Shown one piece after another: positions 13,082-20,973 of a DNA stretch of 26,161 nt. Under the pieces are notes generated by a model. The model ran no database searches. It was not told the DNA's origin and saw only the letters and a list, made by a program, of their open reading frames with translations. Position 1 is the first letter of the stretch. Each line of letters opens with the position of its first letter. Source of the DNA: a virus; IMG/VR virus record IMGVR_UViG_3300012985_000024, positions 1-26,161 of that record; one strand, 5' to 3'. The position numbers and the translations under genes are program-made.

Positions 13082-15325
13082 CTATGCTCCGAGAGGTGCG
13101 CGTGTTTTTATTATCCGATCAAAATTCTGACTTCGTCCGCCTGGCCCTATGGATGCCGGATTGAATCCGCCCTGAGATTGTGGACTATTCTGGGCAATCT
13201 CTGTGATGATCGGTTCAATGGTTTTGGTATCGAATGATGGAATGCTGCTCGATTGCATGCTTCCGATCTGATCAAGCTTGGCGATGATCGTAGTCAGTTT
13301 TTCAATGACAGCGCCAAACGTCACTGACTCCAGGATCCTCGCTTGAATGTCATTGCTTTGACGCATGAGGATGACCTGATCGTTCGCAATTGCGCCTTGG
13401 ACAAAGCTGGCTTCAAGATCTGCAAAATTCTTTTTGGGGACTATGACTTCCCCTGGAGTCAAGAGCGCCGGAACCGTGTCTTTGTTTCCTACTCCGGGAA
13501 CCATACCGCCTTCAGCGAACGCGGGAAGTTTGGTAGCCTGGATCGCGCGCACGTTTTCAAGACCAGCCGCCGTTGCTGCCGCCGCCGCTGCTATACCCAG
13601 TCCAACACCGACAACTGGAATACCGGCCAGGGATTTATACGCTTCAATGGCACTGACGGGAATTGCCACCAGCGCCTGCGCAATGGACGCCGCCTTGCCA
13701 ATTTCAAAGGCTTCCCTATTTCTAGATTTCATCAGACTGGACAAAGCAGCAAGTCCCGTCTGCGCCGTAGTCACCCGTTGGGCATATGTCTGCTCATCGA
13801 ATTTCTTTTGAGCATTCTGTGTCGCAATTTCAAGGTTGAACTGCTCGGCCTGGGCTTTTTTCGAAATGGCAAGGCGATCTGTTTCCGCTTTCTTTTCGGC
13901 CGCAATCTTTTTATTTAGGGTGTCCTGCCTTTGCAACAGTTCAGAACTTTCGAATTCCTTTAGGAGTATGAGGCGATCGGATTCAATCTTGAGGCGTTCG
14001 CTGGTCAGGACGGCTTCCCGTTCCTGAAGGGCCGTGACCTTTTCTGCGTCGTTGGCGCCTTGCTGCTCTTTTAGGATCGCATTTCTGACAGCCGCTTCCT
14101 GAAAAGCTATCTCAGTTATCCGCTTTTCTTTTTCCTCGACCTTTTTGACTTCGGTCTCAATCGCCTTATCACGTTCGGCCTGCTCAATCTTTTGCTGTTC
14201 GGCAAGCTTGCCCGCAGCGGCATCGGCCTTTTTCTGGTCGATTGCCTTTTGTTCAGCGTCGTCGGCCTTTTTCTGCTCGGCTGCTATTTCATTGTTTCGT
14301 TCGACGCTGAGGGAAACCAGTTCCTTGTTCAGTTCTTTGTATTTTTGCAGGATCTCAGTGCGCTCGATATTGAGCCTGATCGTTGAGAACCCGCCAGCGT
14401 TGTTGCGTTTGATGTCCTCTTCGACATCATTCAGGGTGCCACGAAGTTCCTCAAGCTGGTCCTTTAGTTCCGCGACCCGTTTCGATTTCTGGCCGCCTTG
14501 TTCCAATTCCCTTTGGGCTGCTGAATACGCAGTGAGGGCATTGACGCCTTCAGTTACAACCGAAATCCAATCGGAAAAGATCCCTTTTTGCCTGCCACCA
14601 ATCTCAGCGCCGAGTGCCGTGAAGGCATCCTTGAGTGTGGACAGCTGGCCAGATACCGTTTTCCCGAGCCTTTCCGTAGCGCCAAAGAACTGACCACCTG
14701 CCGAAGTCATCTTTTCGAATGCGGATGCGACAGCGTCAGCCGTGATCGCTCCATCAGATATCAATCCCCGAATGGAGGTGCTCGCCACGCCGAGGGATTT
14801 GGCAATCTCAGGCCCGATGTTAACGCCGCGTTCGATCAGCTGGTTGAATCGCTCGCCTGTCAGCTTCCCCTCGGCCTGGATCTGGCCAAAGATCGTCGCC
14901 AATTCCCCGATCGGCTTGCCCGTTGCGGCGGCTACCTCGCCCAATTGCCGAAGCTGCTCGAGCGATTGCTTGCTCGATGATCCAAAGGCCAAAAGTGTCC
15001 GGTTGGCGTCGGCCAGTTCGGTCAATTCGAATGGGGATGTTGCGGCGAATGCCTGAAGCTTCTCAAGCTGCAGCTGCGCGCCTTTGGTTGAACCCGTGAA
15101 CGCAATGAATTGCGTCGTGAGGTCCTCCATCTGGCGCGTGGAATCCAGGACAAAACTGAAAGTGCCTTTCAAAGCAGCAAGGGAACCAAGTGCAGCAGCG
15201 ACTTTTCCAAAAGAGCCGGAAAGGCCATCGACGGCCTTTTCAGCTTCCTTGGACTGTTTGATGAGTAGGGTTAAGGGCTGAGCTGGATCGGTCTTTATCG
15301 CAATGTTAATTGTCGCATCAGCCAT
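13082..15325 (-). CDS. tail tape measure protein
   Basis: Sets tail length and probably helps DNA entry. N-terminal region (about 35-230) has the phage tape-measure domain (RQMEDLTTQFIAFTGSTKGA, FAATSPFELTELADANRTLL, GKLTGERFNQLIERGVNI). A long Lys/Glu/Gln-rich coiled coil runs from about 270 to 540, then a hydrophobic helix (IPVVGVGLGIAAAAAATAAG) and the typical FAEGGMVPGVG...DTVPALLTPGEVIVP segment near 605-635. At 747 residues, the usual rule of about 0.15 nm per residue predicts a tail near 110 nm. Its ATG overlaps the stop of the T extension of the tail chaperone by eight bases. Confidence 0.93.
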   Translation of the reverse strand: MADATINIAIKTDPAQPLTLLIKQSKEAEKAVDGLSGSFGKVAAALGSLAALKGTFSFVLDSTRQMEDLTTQFIAFTGSTKGAQLQLEKLQAFAATSPFELTELADANRTLLAFGSSSKQSLEQLRQLGEVAAATGKPIGELATIFGQIQAEGKLTGERFNQLIERGVNIGPEIAKSLGVASTSIRGLISDGAITADAVASAFEKMTSAGGQFFGATERLGKTVSGQLSTLKDAFTALGAEIGGRQKGIFSDWISVVTEGVNALTAYSAAQRELEQGGQKSKRVAELKDQLEELRGTLNDVEEDIKRNNAGGFSTIRLNIERTEILQKYKELNKELVSLSVERNNEIAAEQKKADDAEQKAIDQKKADAAAGKLAEQQKIEQAERDKAIETEVKKVEEKEKRITEIAFQEAAVRNAILKEQQGANDAEKVTALQEREAVLTSERLKIESDRLILLKEFESSELLQRQDTLNKKIAAEKKAETDRLAISKKAQAEQFNLEIATQNAQKKFDEQTYAQRVTTAQTGLAALSSLMKSRNREAFEIGKAASIAQALVAIPVSAIEAYKSLAGIPVVGVGLGIAAAAAATAAGLENVRAIQATKLPAFAEGGMVPGVGNKDTVPALLTPGEVIVPKKNFADLEASFVQGAIANDQVILMRQSNDIQARILESVTFGAVIEKLTTIIAKLDQIGSMQSSSIPSFDTKTIEPIITEIAQNSPQSQGGFNPASIGPGGRSQNFDRIIKTRAPLGA

Positions 15326-15844
15326 TGGGTAACCTCATCTTATCAACTTCAGCAGACAGATATGAAACCAGGTTGAATTCCTTGGGTGTCAGGTCCCGGA
15401 ACTCAAGTTCAAAACCGAGCCGGGATGCACCGCGTATTGCTTCCAGTAGACCCACTGCGAGGATCACGTCCTCATGCTGATCAAGGTCAACGTCGCGCAA
15501 ATAAGGAGCCTTCGCCGCGATATTGACCGCGACCAGCCTCAGGGCTTTTTTGTCGATTCACCTAACTTACCGCCCGCGATATCCCACGCCAGAGTGATAA
15601 ATGCATCGATGTTATCCCGATCGTTCAAGAGCTCATCGATCGAATCGACGATGCCTTGAACCTCGATGATAAAGCCCTTGATATGTTCAATCGCCTTGGA
15701 TGTTCTCAGCCAAACGTCTGACTGACACTCAGGGGAATGCCAGCCTGATTGTCCGAGAAAACGCAGCTGCTCGATTACGTTCGGCAATCGATACTTGATG
15801 CAGCCGCCATTTGCCAATTGAACTTCCTTGATGGACTGACTCAT
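15318..15844 (-). CDS. tail assembly chaperone GT, made by programmed -1 frameshift
   Basis: Frameshifted fusion of the G chaperone with a T domain that recruits tape measure and tube protein during tail assembly. The zero frame runs from 15844 to the slip site at 15545-15551; after a -1 slip the frame continues from base 15545 through ALRLVAVNIAAKAPYLRDVD to a stop at 15318-15320. The fusion would be about 175 residues (100 plus 75). The T frame is open only from 15557, so it has no room for an independent gene, and the TTG at 15500 is not a convincing start. The T stop overlaps the tape-measure ATG. This G/GT order before the tape measure is a hallmark of long-tailed phages. Confidence 0.85.
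15539..15844 (-). CDS. tail assembly chaperone G
   Basis: Zero-frame product of 101 residues, made in excess over the frameshifted GT form. It is helical with an N-terminal beta segment (IKEVQLANGGCIKYRLPNVI), W35 and W45, and ends ESTKKP. It lies between major tail protein and tape measure. GAGG precedes the ATG. Sequence resembles phage tail chaperones by size, place and the terminal Lys-Lys slip codons rather than by a strong motif. Confidence 0.8.
   Translation of the reverse strand: MSQSIKEVQLANGGCIKYRLPNVIEQLRFLGQSGWHSPECQSDVWLRTSKAIEHIKGFIIEVQGIVDSIDELLNDRDNIDAFITLAWDIAGGKLGESTKKP
15545..15551 (-). promoter_or_regulatory. -1 ribosomal frameshift slip site A AAA AAG
   Basis: In the zero frame the codons read ACA AAA AAG CCC TGA. 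The heptamer A AAA AAG is a canonical bacterial -1 slippery sequence, three codons before the G stop, and the -1 frame is open into T. Confidence 0.85.
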
Positions 15845-15850
15845 GAAACC

Positions 15851-17380
15851 TCACAAAAAGTTAATATAGATGTCTTCCATGTCTGGACCGACGAATGCCG
15901 TGCCTTCCATATTCACAACCAGATAGCCGTCCTGGTCTGCAATGGTGTTGGCCGTAATGCTGAGCGTTGGCAGATAGACAGACACGATCGTGCCTGGAAC
16001 CCAGTTCCCGCCGATCTTTTTGCCGTGGACGAAATGAAGCTGCATTTCGACGTTGTTCAGGAGGTTGTAAAATTGCTGGACGTTGTGTTTTTGGAATTTC
16101 AGCGTAGCCGATACCCTGACTTCCCGCGACAGGATCACAGACTCGTCAATCCCGGTCACGGCGCACCAGTTGGGGACATCGGTCTTTGGCGTGGCAATCG
16201 AAATACTGAGCGCCTGGCCGCCGAAGCAGAGGTAATCAGAGAAAGTTCCGAGCTCAAGCATGTTGTCGCGAACAACCTGCGGGGCTTGACTGTCGTAGGA
16301 CGGAGTTACGCCGGGATCCCAGCTGAGCTCAGTGTCTGAGGTATAGGTGAGAGACGCCGTGTCATCGGTATTCGCGAAGCCGAGCTTGGTTTTGGCGGAG
16401 TTGGCGGTGTTCGTTCCCGATTGCCAGAGAAGGGAGAGGACTGTGCCATCGGATGTGATCGTGAACTTTCCAGTCGAGTTGTTCCATGCGCAGCTGATGA
16501 TATCAGCGCCGGACGATGCCGAAGCACCGGTCATCTTGGATGCAATCTCGGCGGCGAGGTCTATCGGTGTCGCGTATGTCTTGACTTCCAGCTGAGCAGC
16601 GACCGTGCCAGCCGAATCAGTGAAATCGATATAGCGAGAGCTGCTAGTAATCTCAACCGGATCGACAAAATATTGAACCCCCCCGAATTCAAAGGTCACG
16701 GCCGCCAGTTCATTGGCCGTGAATTCGATGTTCATGCTCGAGGTCCGACATCCTGCGATCATTTGATGGACGGCGCTGTTAGTCTGGGCCTGCCACATGT
16801 GAGCGGTAAAAGTCGGCTGCGTTGTGGAAGGCAGATAGAGCACCGACTTCCCAAGGTTCACGGCCGCAGCAGGTGCAGTGCCGAGATTGAATGCAAGGGG
16901 GAGGTTGGTCGATGTGATGCCGTCAAAGATCGGGCGCACGGCGTAGTTATTCACAGCGTCCTTTATCAGGACCGCCTGGCCTTTTTGAAAGTTGGCCTCG
17001 ATGCCTGCCACGACTTTGATGTTCCCGCGTACGCTCGTGGTTCCTGCCGTGGAACCCGCATCAGTCGCGTATTCAGTCGAGTTGACGTCGACTTCACCAA
17101 GGCAGGATTCGATCAGGATTCCGTAGTCAGGTGCCACGCCCTCGGTGCCGGATGGCTTGAAATATTTGGGAATGGAACCGGTTGGAGCCTGGGATGTGAC
17201 GAATGCCTGGGAAGCACCGATCGAGTTTCGGAGCTCATCCGATGTCACGGTATTGACGGCACCGGTGAATGATGCACCTTCACGGACAACAGTGAAATCA
17301 TTGCCCGTAGCCGCGACGGGAGTGCCTTCTGTGACTTCCTCAACGAAGGCGACGATGCTGGAACGCGTTGCAAAAGCCAT
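15851..17380 (-). CDS. major tail tube protein with inserted domain
   Basis: Tube subunit of 509 residues, larger than the usual 150-300. The tube fold is split: N-terminal part (RSSIVAFVEEVTEGTP, then ELRNSIGASQAFVTSQAPTG) and C-terminal part (REVRVSATLKFQKHNVQQFY, TIVSVYLPTLSITANTIADQ, NMEGTAFVGPDMEDIYINFL). Between about 245 and 355 lies an inserted beta domain (SSRYIDFTDSAGT, TYATPIDLAAEIASKMTG, STGKFTITSDGTVLSLLWQS) of a type found in several phage virion proteins. Its start TGATG overlaps the tail terminator stop with GAGGAG upstream. It is followed by the tail chaperones. Confidence 0.85.
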   Translation of the reverse strand: MAFATRSSIVAFVEEVTEGTPVAATGNDFTVVREGASFTGAVNTVTSDELRNSIGASQAFVTSQAPTGSIPKYFKPSGTEGVAPDYGILIESCLGEVDVNSTEYATDAGSTAGTTSVRGNIKVVAGIEANFQKGQAVLIKDAVNNYAVRPIFDGITSTNLPLAFNLGTAPAAAVNLGKSVLYLPSTTQPTFTAHMWQAQTNSAVHQMIAGCRTSSMNIEFTANELAAVTFEFGGVQYFVDPVEITSSSRYIDFTDSAGTVAAQLEVKTYATPIDLAAEIASKMTGASASSGADIISCAWNNSTGKFTITSDGTVLSLLWQSGTNTANSAKTKLGFANTDDTASLTYTSDTELSWDPGVTPSYDSQAPQVVRDNMLELGTFSDYLCFGGQALSISIATPKTDVPNWCAVTGIDESVILSREVRVSATLKFQKHNVQQFYNLLNNVEMQLHFVHGKKIGGNWVPGTIVSVYLPTLSITANTIADQDGYLVVNMEGTAFVGPDMEDIYINFL

Positions 17381-17835
17381 CAGGCTGTCTCCTCAAAATA
17401 ATCGACTGTGATTGTCATGCTGACGATAATAAACTGCTTCGAATCATCGATCAAATACTCGACACCGTTGTCGAACGAATATCTGGAACTGACGTCCATC
17501 CCTGTCAGGGTCGGGTCTTTCTCGACTGCAGATATGAATGCGAACTGATCGTCGACAAGGCTATCCTCAAGTTGTTCGCGATAGTCCGCGTCCATATTTG
17601 GCATATAGATGTTGACCATCACGATTTGAAACTGCCGCCGTATCCGCATTTGGCCGAGGTTGCACCATTCGTTAGTGAGGTTTTCCGCGGACGAATAGCC
17701 GATCGAATATCCCTTTTGGAAAAGGGGATTCGCATTGTCGGATGTCTCATAGCTATCGGCCAGCTTCACATAGGCAGGCAAAACTGCGAGCATGATGGCA
17801 TTCAGGCGGTCCCTGATGTCGGCAACAGCTGTCAT
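17380..17835 (-). CDS. tail terminator protein
   Basis: Protein of 151 residues just before the major tail gene, where the tail terminator (gpU-like) sits. It has an N-terminal helix (VADIRDRLNAIMLAVLPAYV), a strand region with RRQFQIVMVNIYMP, a helical middle (YREQLEDSLVDDQFAFISAV) and a closing strand FIIVSMTITVDYFEE, which is the alpha/beta order expected for this family. Four-base overlap with the connector-like gene upstream; GAGGG before the ATG. Confidence 0.7.
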   Translation of the reverse strand: MTAVADIRDRLNAIMLAVLPAYVKLADSYETSDNANPLFQKGYSIGYSSAENLTNEWCNLGQMRIRRQFQIVMVNIYMPNMDADYREQLEDSLVDDQFAFISAVEKDPTLTGMDVSSRYSFDNGVEYLIDDSKQFIIVSMTITVDYFEETA

Positions 17836-18680
17836 CGCGTGGCCCTCGATGTCGTGTTCATCGAGACCTCGTGGCGGTCCTTACGCGCGTTGGCGTTGGT
17901 ATCGACCTGGAAGCGGTCAAGGTTCATCGCCTCGGAATAGGCCGACAGCGCTGCTTTGATTTCCTCTGAGTAGTTCTTAACCCCAAGGCCACTATAGATG
18001 ACGTGCGCTGTTTTATGGACAGCCGCGGACCGGAGCGTGGCGATATCGAGGATCTGTTGGTTCGTCAAAAGGATATTCCGCTGCACCAATTCCTTCCCGA
18101 TATAGCAGGCCGCGGTCAGGTGTTGGTCTGCCCAATCGGTCTTTCCTGCCTTCCATCCAGTGAGGATGGCCGGGGCTTTCAGCATTGGGTATTCCTGATA
18201 GAGCTCATCATCCGATGAAAACCGCTGACCGATATAGTCGATGGACATACTGGTGGACGCGGCGAAGCTGATCCGAAGCCAGTAGGCACCATAGACCGTG
18301 GGCCCACCCGAAAGGGCCGTGATATCCCGCGATGAGTCAGTGACCAGTCCCCAGTTTTTATCAAAGTTAGGTGTCCACTGGAGGACGCCGGACTGCTGCA
18401 TGCCGTTGGTATAGTCGATCTGGTCGACAACCTGACTCCACTCATTCGGTGCATTCAAAATCTCAATGATCGGCGTTCTTTCAAGGATCGACGCCGTGCT
18501 CAGCTTGAAATACTTATGGTTGAATGGCAGAAAACAACCGATGTAAAGATAATCGCCCGGTTCCATCGCGACGATAGCCGCCTGCCCGCTGGTCCATTCA
18601 TTGACCTTTGGCGTCAGATCGGTCCAGGTTGGACCCGATGCCGTGTAAAGGAACACTCTTTGATCAAGGTTTGATTGCAT
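17832..18680 (-). CDS. head-tail connector-like virion protein
   Basis: Two-part protein of 282 residues. The first half is beta-rich (VFLYTASGPTWTDLTPKVNE, GDYLYIGCFLPFNHKYFKLS, YWLRISFAASTSMSIDYIGQ) and resembles a surface or binding sandwich. The second half from about 175 is helical (KTDWADQHLTAACYIGKELV, TNQQILDIATLRSAAVHKTA) with a basic tail, similar in style to head-tail adaptor proteins. It lies between the small virion genes and the tail terminator, the neck position. GAGGAA upstream. Exact family not recognised. Confidence 0.55.
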   Translation of the reverse strand: MQSNLDQRVFLYTASGPTWTDLTPKVNEWTSGQAAIVAMEPGDYLYIGCFLPFNHKYFKLSTASILERTPIIEILNAPNEWSQVVDQIDYTNGMQQSGVLQWTPNFDKNWGLVTDSSRDITALSGGPTVYGAYWLRISFAASTSMSIDYIGQRFSSDDELYQEYPMLKAPAILTGWKAGKTDWADQHLTAACYIGKELVQRNILLTNQQILDIATLRSAAVHKTAHVIYSGLGVKNYSEEIKAALSAYSEAMNLDRFQVDTNANARKDRHEVSMNTTSRATR

Positions 18681-19151
18681 TCAGCGGTATTCCTCTGTCT
18701 CAAATGAAATTTGGTATGGGATGGCAGACAGCAAGGTGTGATCGCGGATATAGAGCCTGACTGTGGTCGCGTCCGAGCCGTCGTCCAGGTCGGCGGTCTG
18801 CATGACACACGGCTCAAACTCCCATGCTCCGTTGGTTCCGATGAAGCTCAGATCGAAGTTTTGGACCAATTTGAGGTCAGTGCTGGCCGGTCCCAACGTG
18901 ATATAAAGGCGGCCGGTCGGTGCGCCCTTGCAGGCGATCCTGATTTTATGGATCGTCGTTTTATACGGCCAGGTGAAGTCGACCCGGAGCGTTGTCGCAG
19001 TCGCCGCCAATACAACAGCCAGGACGTTATTCAAGAGGGTCGTCGTGCATGTGACGATAGCAGCGCCATTGACGTCCAGCATTTGCGCACTGCCGGCCGT
19101 CGCTGTCGTCAATTGAACGCTGATATTTTGGTATCGTTTTACAGTTGCCAT
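18681..19151 (-). CDS. small beta-rich virion protein
   Basis: Unknown family, 156 residues. Ser/Thr/Ala-rich N-terminal half (VQLTTATAGSAQMLDVNGAA, NNVLAVVLAATATTLRVDFT) and a strand-rich second half (HKIRIACKGAPTGRLYITLG, TTVRLYIRDHTLL). No signal peptide. It lies in a run of small virion-like genes and shares size and style, and perhaps the LYIRDHTLL-type strand, with the next two upstream genes. Decoration or neck protein are both possible. Confidence 0.5.
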   Translation of the reverse strand: MATVKRYQNISVQLTTATAGSAQMLDVNGAAIVTCTTTLLNNVLAVVLAATATTLRVDFTWPYKTTIHKIRIACKGAPTGRLYITLGPASTDLKLVQNFDLSFIGTNGAWEFEPCVMQTADLDDGSDATTVRLYIRDHTLLSAIPYQISFETEEYR

Positions 19152-19628
19152 TTATGTCCTAAACATCTTTCCGGCCAGCGTAATTCCCATCGCAGTCAGT
19201 CCTGTCAGGTTGTCTCTGACTGTTACCCGGAACCTGTCATTTGGTTGAAAAATAATCGGCGGGTCATGCCACTGCCTGCCAATCATCACTGTTCTGTTTC
19301 CGTTTCCTATTTGGACCGTCTCATCGACGAATACCCGATATAGGTCAAAGTTGTTTTTTATGAGACCTGTCAGGCTATAGGTCTGTCCTGAAAATAGAAA
19401 ACTCAGGTCAAGGCCATTGGTGAGCGGTGCGAAATCGGCGAATTTGGTTATGAGCTCATTCACGTTCCCTGCCGTTGACAGGATGAAAGAGGACTCGAAT
19501 ATCTGGAAGCGTTCGGTCGCGGTTGTCGGCGCAAAATCGAAGTTTTGCGGCGTGACGGATCCATTGACGGCCATATTGCTGACCGCGCCGTTCAAGAGAT
19601 TCGCTCTGAAGGGGAATACCGTGGCCAT
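19152..19628 (-). CDS. virion protein, paralogue of upstream gene's C-terminal domain
   Basis: 158 residues, unknown family. It appears paralogous to the C-terminal part of the next upstream protein: both have LLNGA...VNGS/T, a Phe-rich strand, LTNGLDLSF or LTNGIQIIR, and a closing RVTVRDNLTG or IIRIRDNLTE motif followed by GI. This suggests a duplicated beta-sandwich virion domain. GAGGT lies eight bases before the ATG. Confidence 0.55.
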   Translation of the reverse strand: MATVFPFRANLLNGAVSNMAVNGSVTPQNFDFAPTTATERFQIFESSFILSTAGNVNELITKFADFAPLTNGLDLSFLFSGQTYSLTGLIKNNFDLYRVFVDETVQIGNGNRTVMIGRQWHDPPIIFQPNDRFRVTVRDNLTGLTAMGITLAGKMFRT

Positions 19629-19631
19629 GGT

Positions 19632-20513
19632 TTACACCTCTTTCAAAAGGACCGTAGCCCTTTGATAAGCAATGCCCGACGTGGCTTCAGTCAGATTGTC
19701 CCGGATTCTAATGATAAGACTGTTGCCGGTCTGCATGAGAATCGGGTCTTTCAGGATGACTGACACAATGATCAGGTCTTCTGTCGCGTTGGCTTTCAGG
19801 GCAATCGTCTGAAAGGCTCCCGATGTCGACGGATGAGCGAATTGAACCATCCGCGTGATCGTGAAAAAGATGGTTTCAACTGCCCCGACCTTTCGGATGA
19901 TCTGGATGCCGTTGGTCAGGCCGCCTGAAAGGGTCCCATAGTCCAGGACAGAGCCCATATTCCTTGCCACGATGACCATATCAAAGGAATGGATCAGGCT
20001 TCGGGTTGTGGCCGTAGTCGTGAAGTCGACCGGCACCGCAAGCGTCCCATTGACATTCTGATCGGCGCTGGCACCGTTCAAAAGATATCGCAGAAAGTGG
20101 TTATACGTCTCATGCGGAACAACCGAGTAATCGGCATTCATGACGGGATTGGTGATCTGGGTAACAGCCTGGACGGTCTGCACGGTCGTGACGTGAGTTA
20201 CCTCGTCCACCAGATCCAGGTTTGTTACGTGTGTGACTTCATCGATGGAATTGATGTTGTCCACAACGTCAATCAGGTCAACGTTTGTAACGTGTGCGAT
20301 TTCACTCACAAGGTCGAGCGAGTCGATATTCGTGACGTGAGCCAACTCATCGATGAGGTCAACCGATTCCAGATTCTCGATATTGGTGACCAGATCAACC
20401 GTGCTGACGGCAATTTTACCGTCATGCTGCACGCGAACAGTGGAGGAAACATTGTCTCCCCCTGGCAAATATTTCCCGCGCTCTAGGTCAGTCAGGCCTT
20501 GCTTTGTCGGCAT
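19632..20513 (-). CDS. virion fibre-like protein with three-residue hydrophobic repeat
   Basis: 293 residues. Residues about 35-120 show Ile/Leu/Val at nearly every third position (VDLIDELAHVTNIDSLDL and onward), with HVTN recurring at spacings of 15, 21 and 12 residues, all multiples of three. Such repeats suit a trimeric beta-helix or beta-spiral shaft. The last 150 residues form a sandwich domain related to the downstream gene (RYLLNGA, VNGTLAVP, GLTNGI, IIRIRDNLTEAT). This is a shaft-plus-knob layout, perhaps a head or neck whisker. GAGGGT precedes the ATG. No family name assigned. Confidence 0.55.
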   Translation of the reverse strand: MPTKQGLTDLERGKYLPGGDNVSSTVRVQHDGKIAVSTVDLVTNIENLESVDLIDELAHVTNIDSLDLVSEIAHVTNVDLIDVVDNINSIDEVTHVTNLDLVDEVTHVTTVQTVQAVTQITNPVMNADYSVVPHETYNHFLRYLLNGASADQNVNGTLAVPVDFTTTATTRSLIHSFDMVIVARNMGSVLDYGTLSGGLTNGIQIIRKVGAVETIFFTITRMVQFAHPSTSGAFQTIALKANATEDLIIVSVILKDPILMQTGNSLIIRIRDNLTEATSGIAYQRATVLLKEV

Positions 20514-20574
20514 TTCGCATCACCCTCAGGGTGTGGAAAAACATGGGTCGACGCAAACATTTCACGTCGCCCAT
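20488..20574 (-). CDS. possible micro-ORF, 28 aa
   Basis: From an ATG at 20574 the frame reads MGDVKCLRRPMFFHTLRVMR and on to a stop inside the next gene. In the same frame the sequence is open upstream to the double stop TAA TAG that ends the 82-residue gene, and that stretch (YADSRYRIEILDDSEW) looks protein-like but has no ATG, GTG or TTG. It could use a rare start, be a remnant, or reflect a sequence change. No strong ribosome site. Confidence 0.25.
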   Translation of the reverse strand: MGDVKCLRRPMFFHTLRVMRNADKARPD

Positions 20575-20625
20575 CCATTCTGAGTCATCGAGAATTTCAA
20601 TTCGGTATCGGCTGTCCGCATACTA

Positions 20626-20874
20626 TTACGATTGCGGCTGCTGATCATTAACAACCTGGCCCGGCTCTGATTTTTTATTGCCGGATTTTCTTTCCTGCCG
20701 TGAAACGTTGAGGATAACGAAGGGGAAACCCCCGTTCTTCAGCCCAAATTGCACGACGTTTGCTGGCACGCGTATTTCAGTGATCATTCTTTTTTTGAGC
20801 GTCTCAAATTCGCGTGCTTCAAGGTAAACGAGATTGGAAAAACCGTTGATATCCTCGATTACGTTTGGTTCCAT
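20626..20874 (-). CDS. hypothetical protein, 82 aa
   Basis: Unknown function. First gene after the capsid terminator. The N-terminal 55 residues form an acidic helix-strand unit (MEPNVIEDINGFSNLVYLEA, IRVPANVVQFGLKNGGFPFV), and the tail is polar and charged (RQERKSGNKKSEPGQ). It ends with two in-frame stops, TAA TAG. No ribosome site is obvious. A small capsid-associated or head-completion protein would fit the place, but nothing proves it. Confidence 0.55.
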   Translation of the reverse strand: MEPNVIEDINGFSNLVYLEAREFETLKKRMITEIRVPANVVQFGLKNGGFPFVILNVSRQERKSGNKKSEPGQVVNDQQPQS

Positions 20875-20900
20875 TCATAAAATCCGTTTAAAGGTGATGT

Positions 20901-20937
20901 GAAAACGCGGCCTTCCCAACTTAACAAAAAGGCCGCG
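20901..20937 (-). terminator. strong terminator after the major capsid gene
   Basis: On the minus strand CGCGGCCTT pairs perfectly with AAGGCCGCG across a 14-base loop, followed by TTTTC. It lies 37 bases after the capsid stop and would limit transcription into the neck and tail genes. Confidence 0.8.
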
Positions 20938-20973
20938 ACGGAGATGGGTTTTTAAACCGCAGACAGACAGAAA

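Noticed and set aside
15318-15500. Independent 60-residue gene with TTG start
   Set aside because: It is the 3' part of the -1 frame T extension; the slip site explains it better.
16421-17272. 283-residue plus-strand frame
   Set aside because: Antisense to the major tail gene; Cys/Arg/His-rich shadow without a ribosome site or neighbours on that strand.
18711-19343. 210-residue plus-strand frame
   Set aside because: Antisense to two coupled virion genes; composition typical of a shadow frame.
20170-20420. Repeated GTGACGTG-like units, considered as a CRISPR or iteron array
   Set aside because: Units are degenerate, vary in spacing and stay in codon phase; they encode the three-residue protein repeat.
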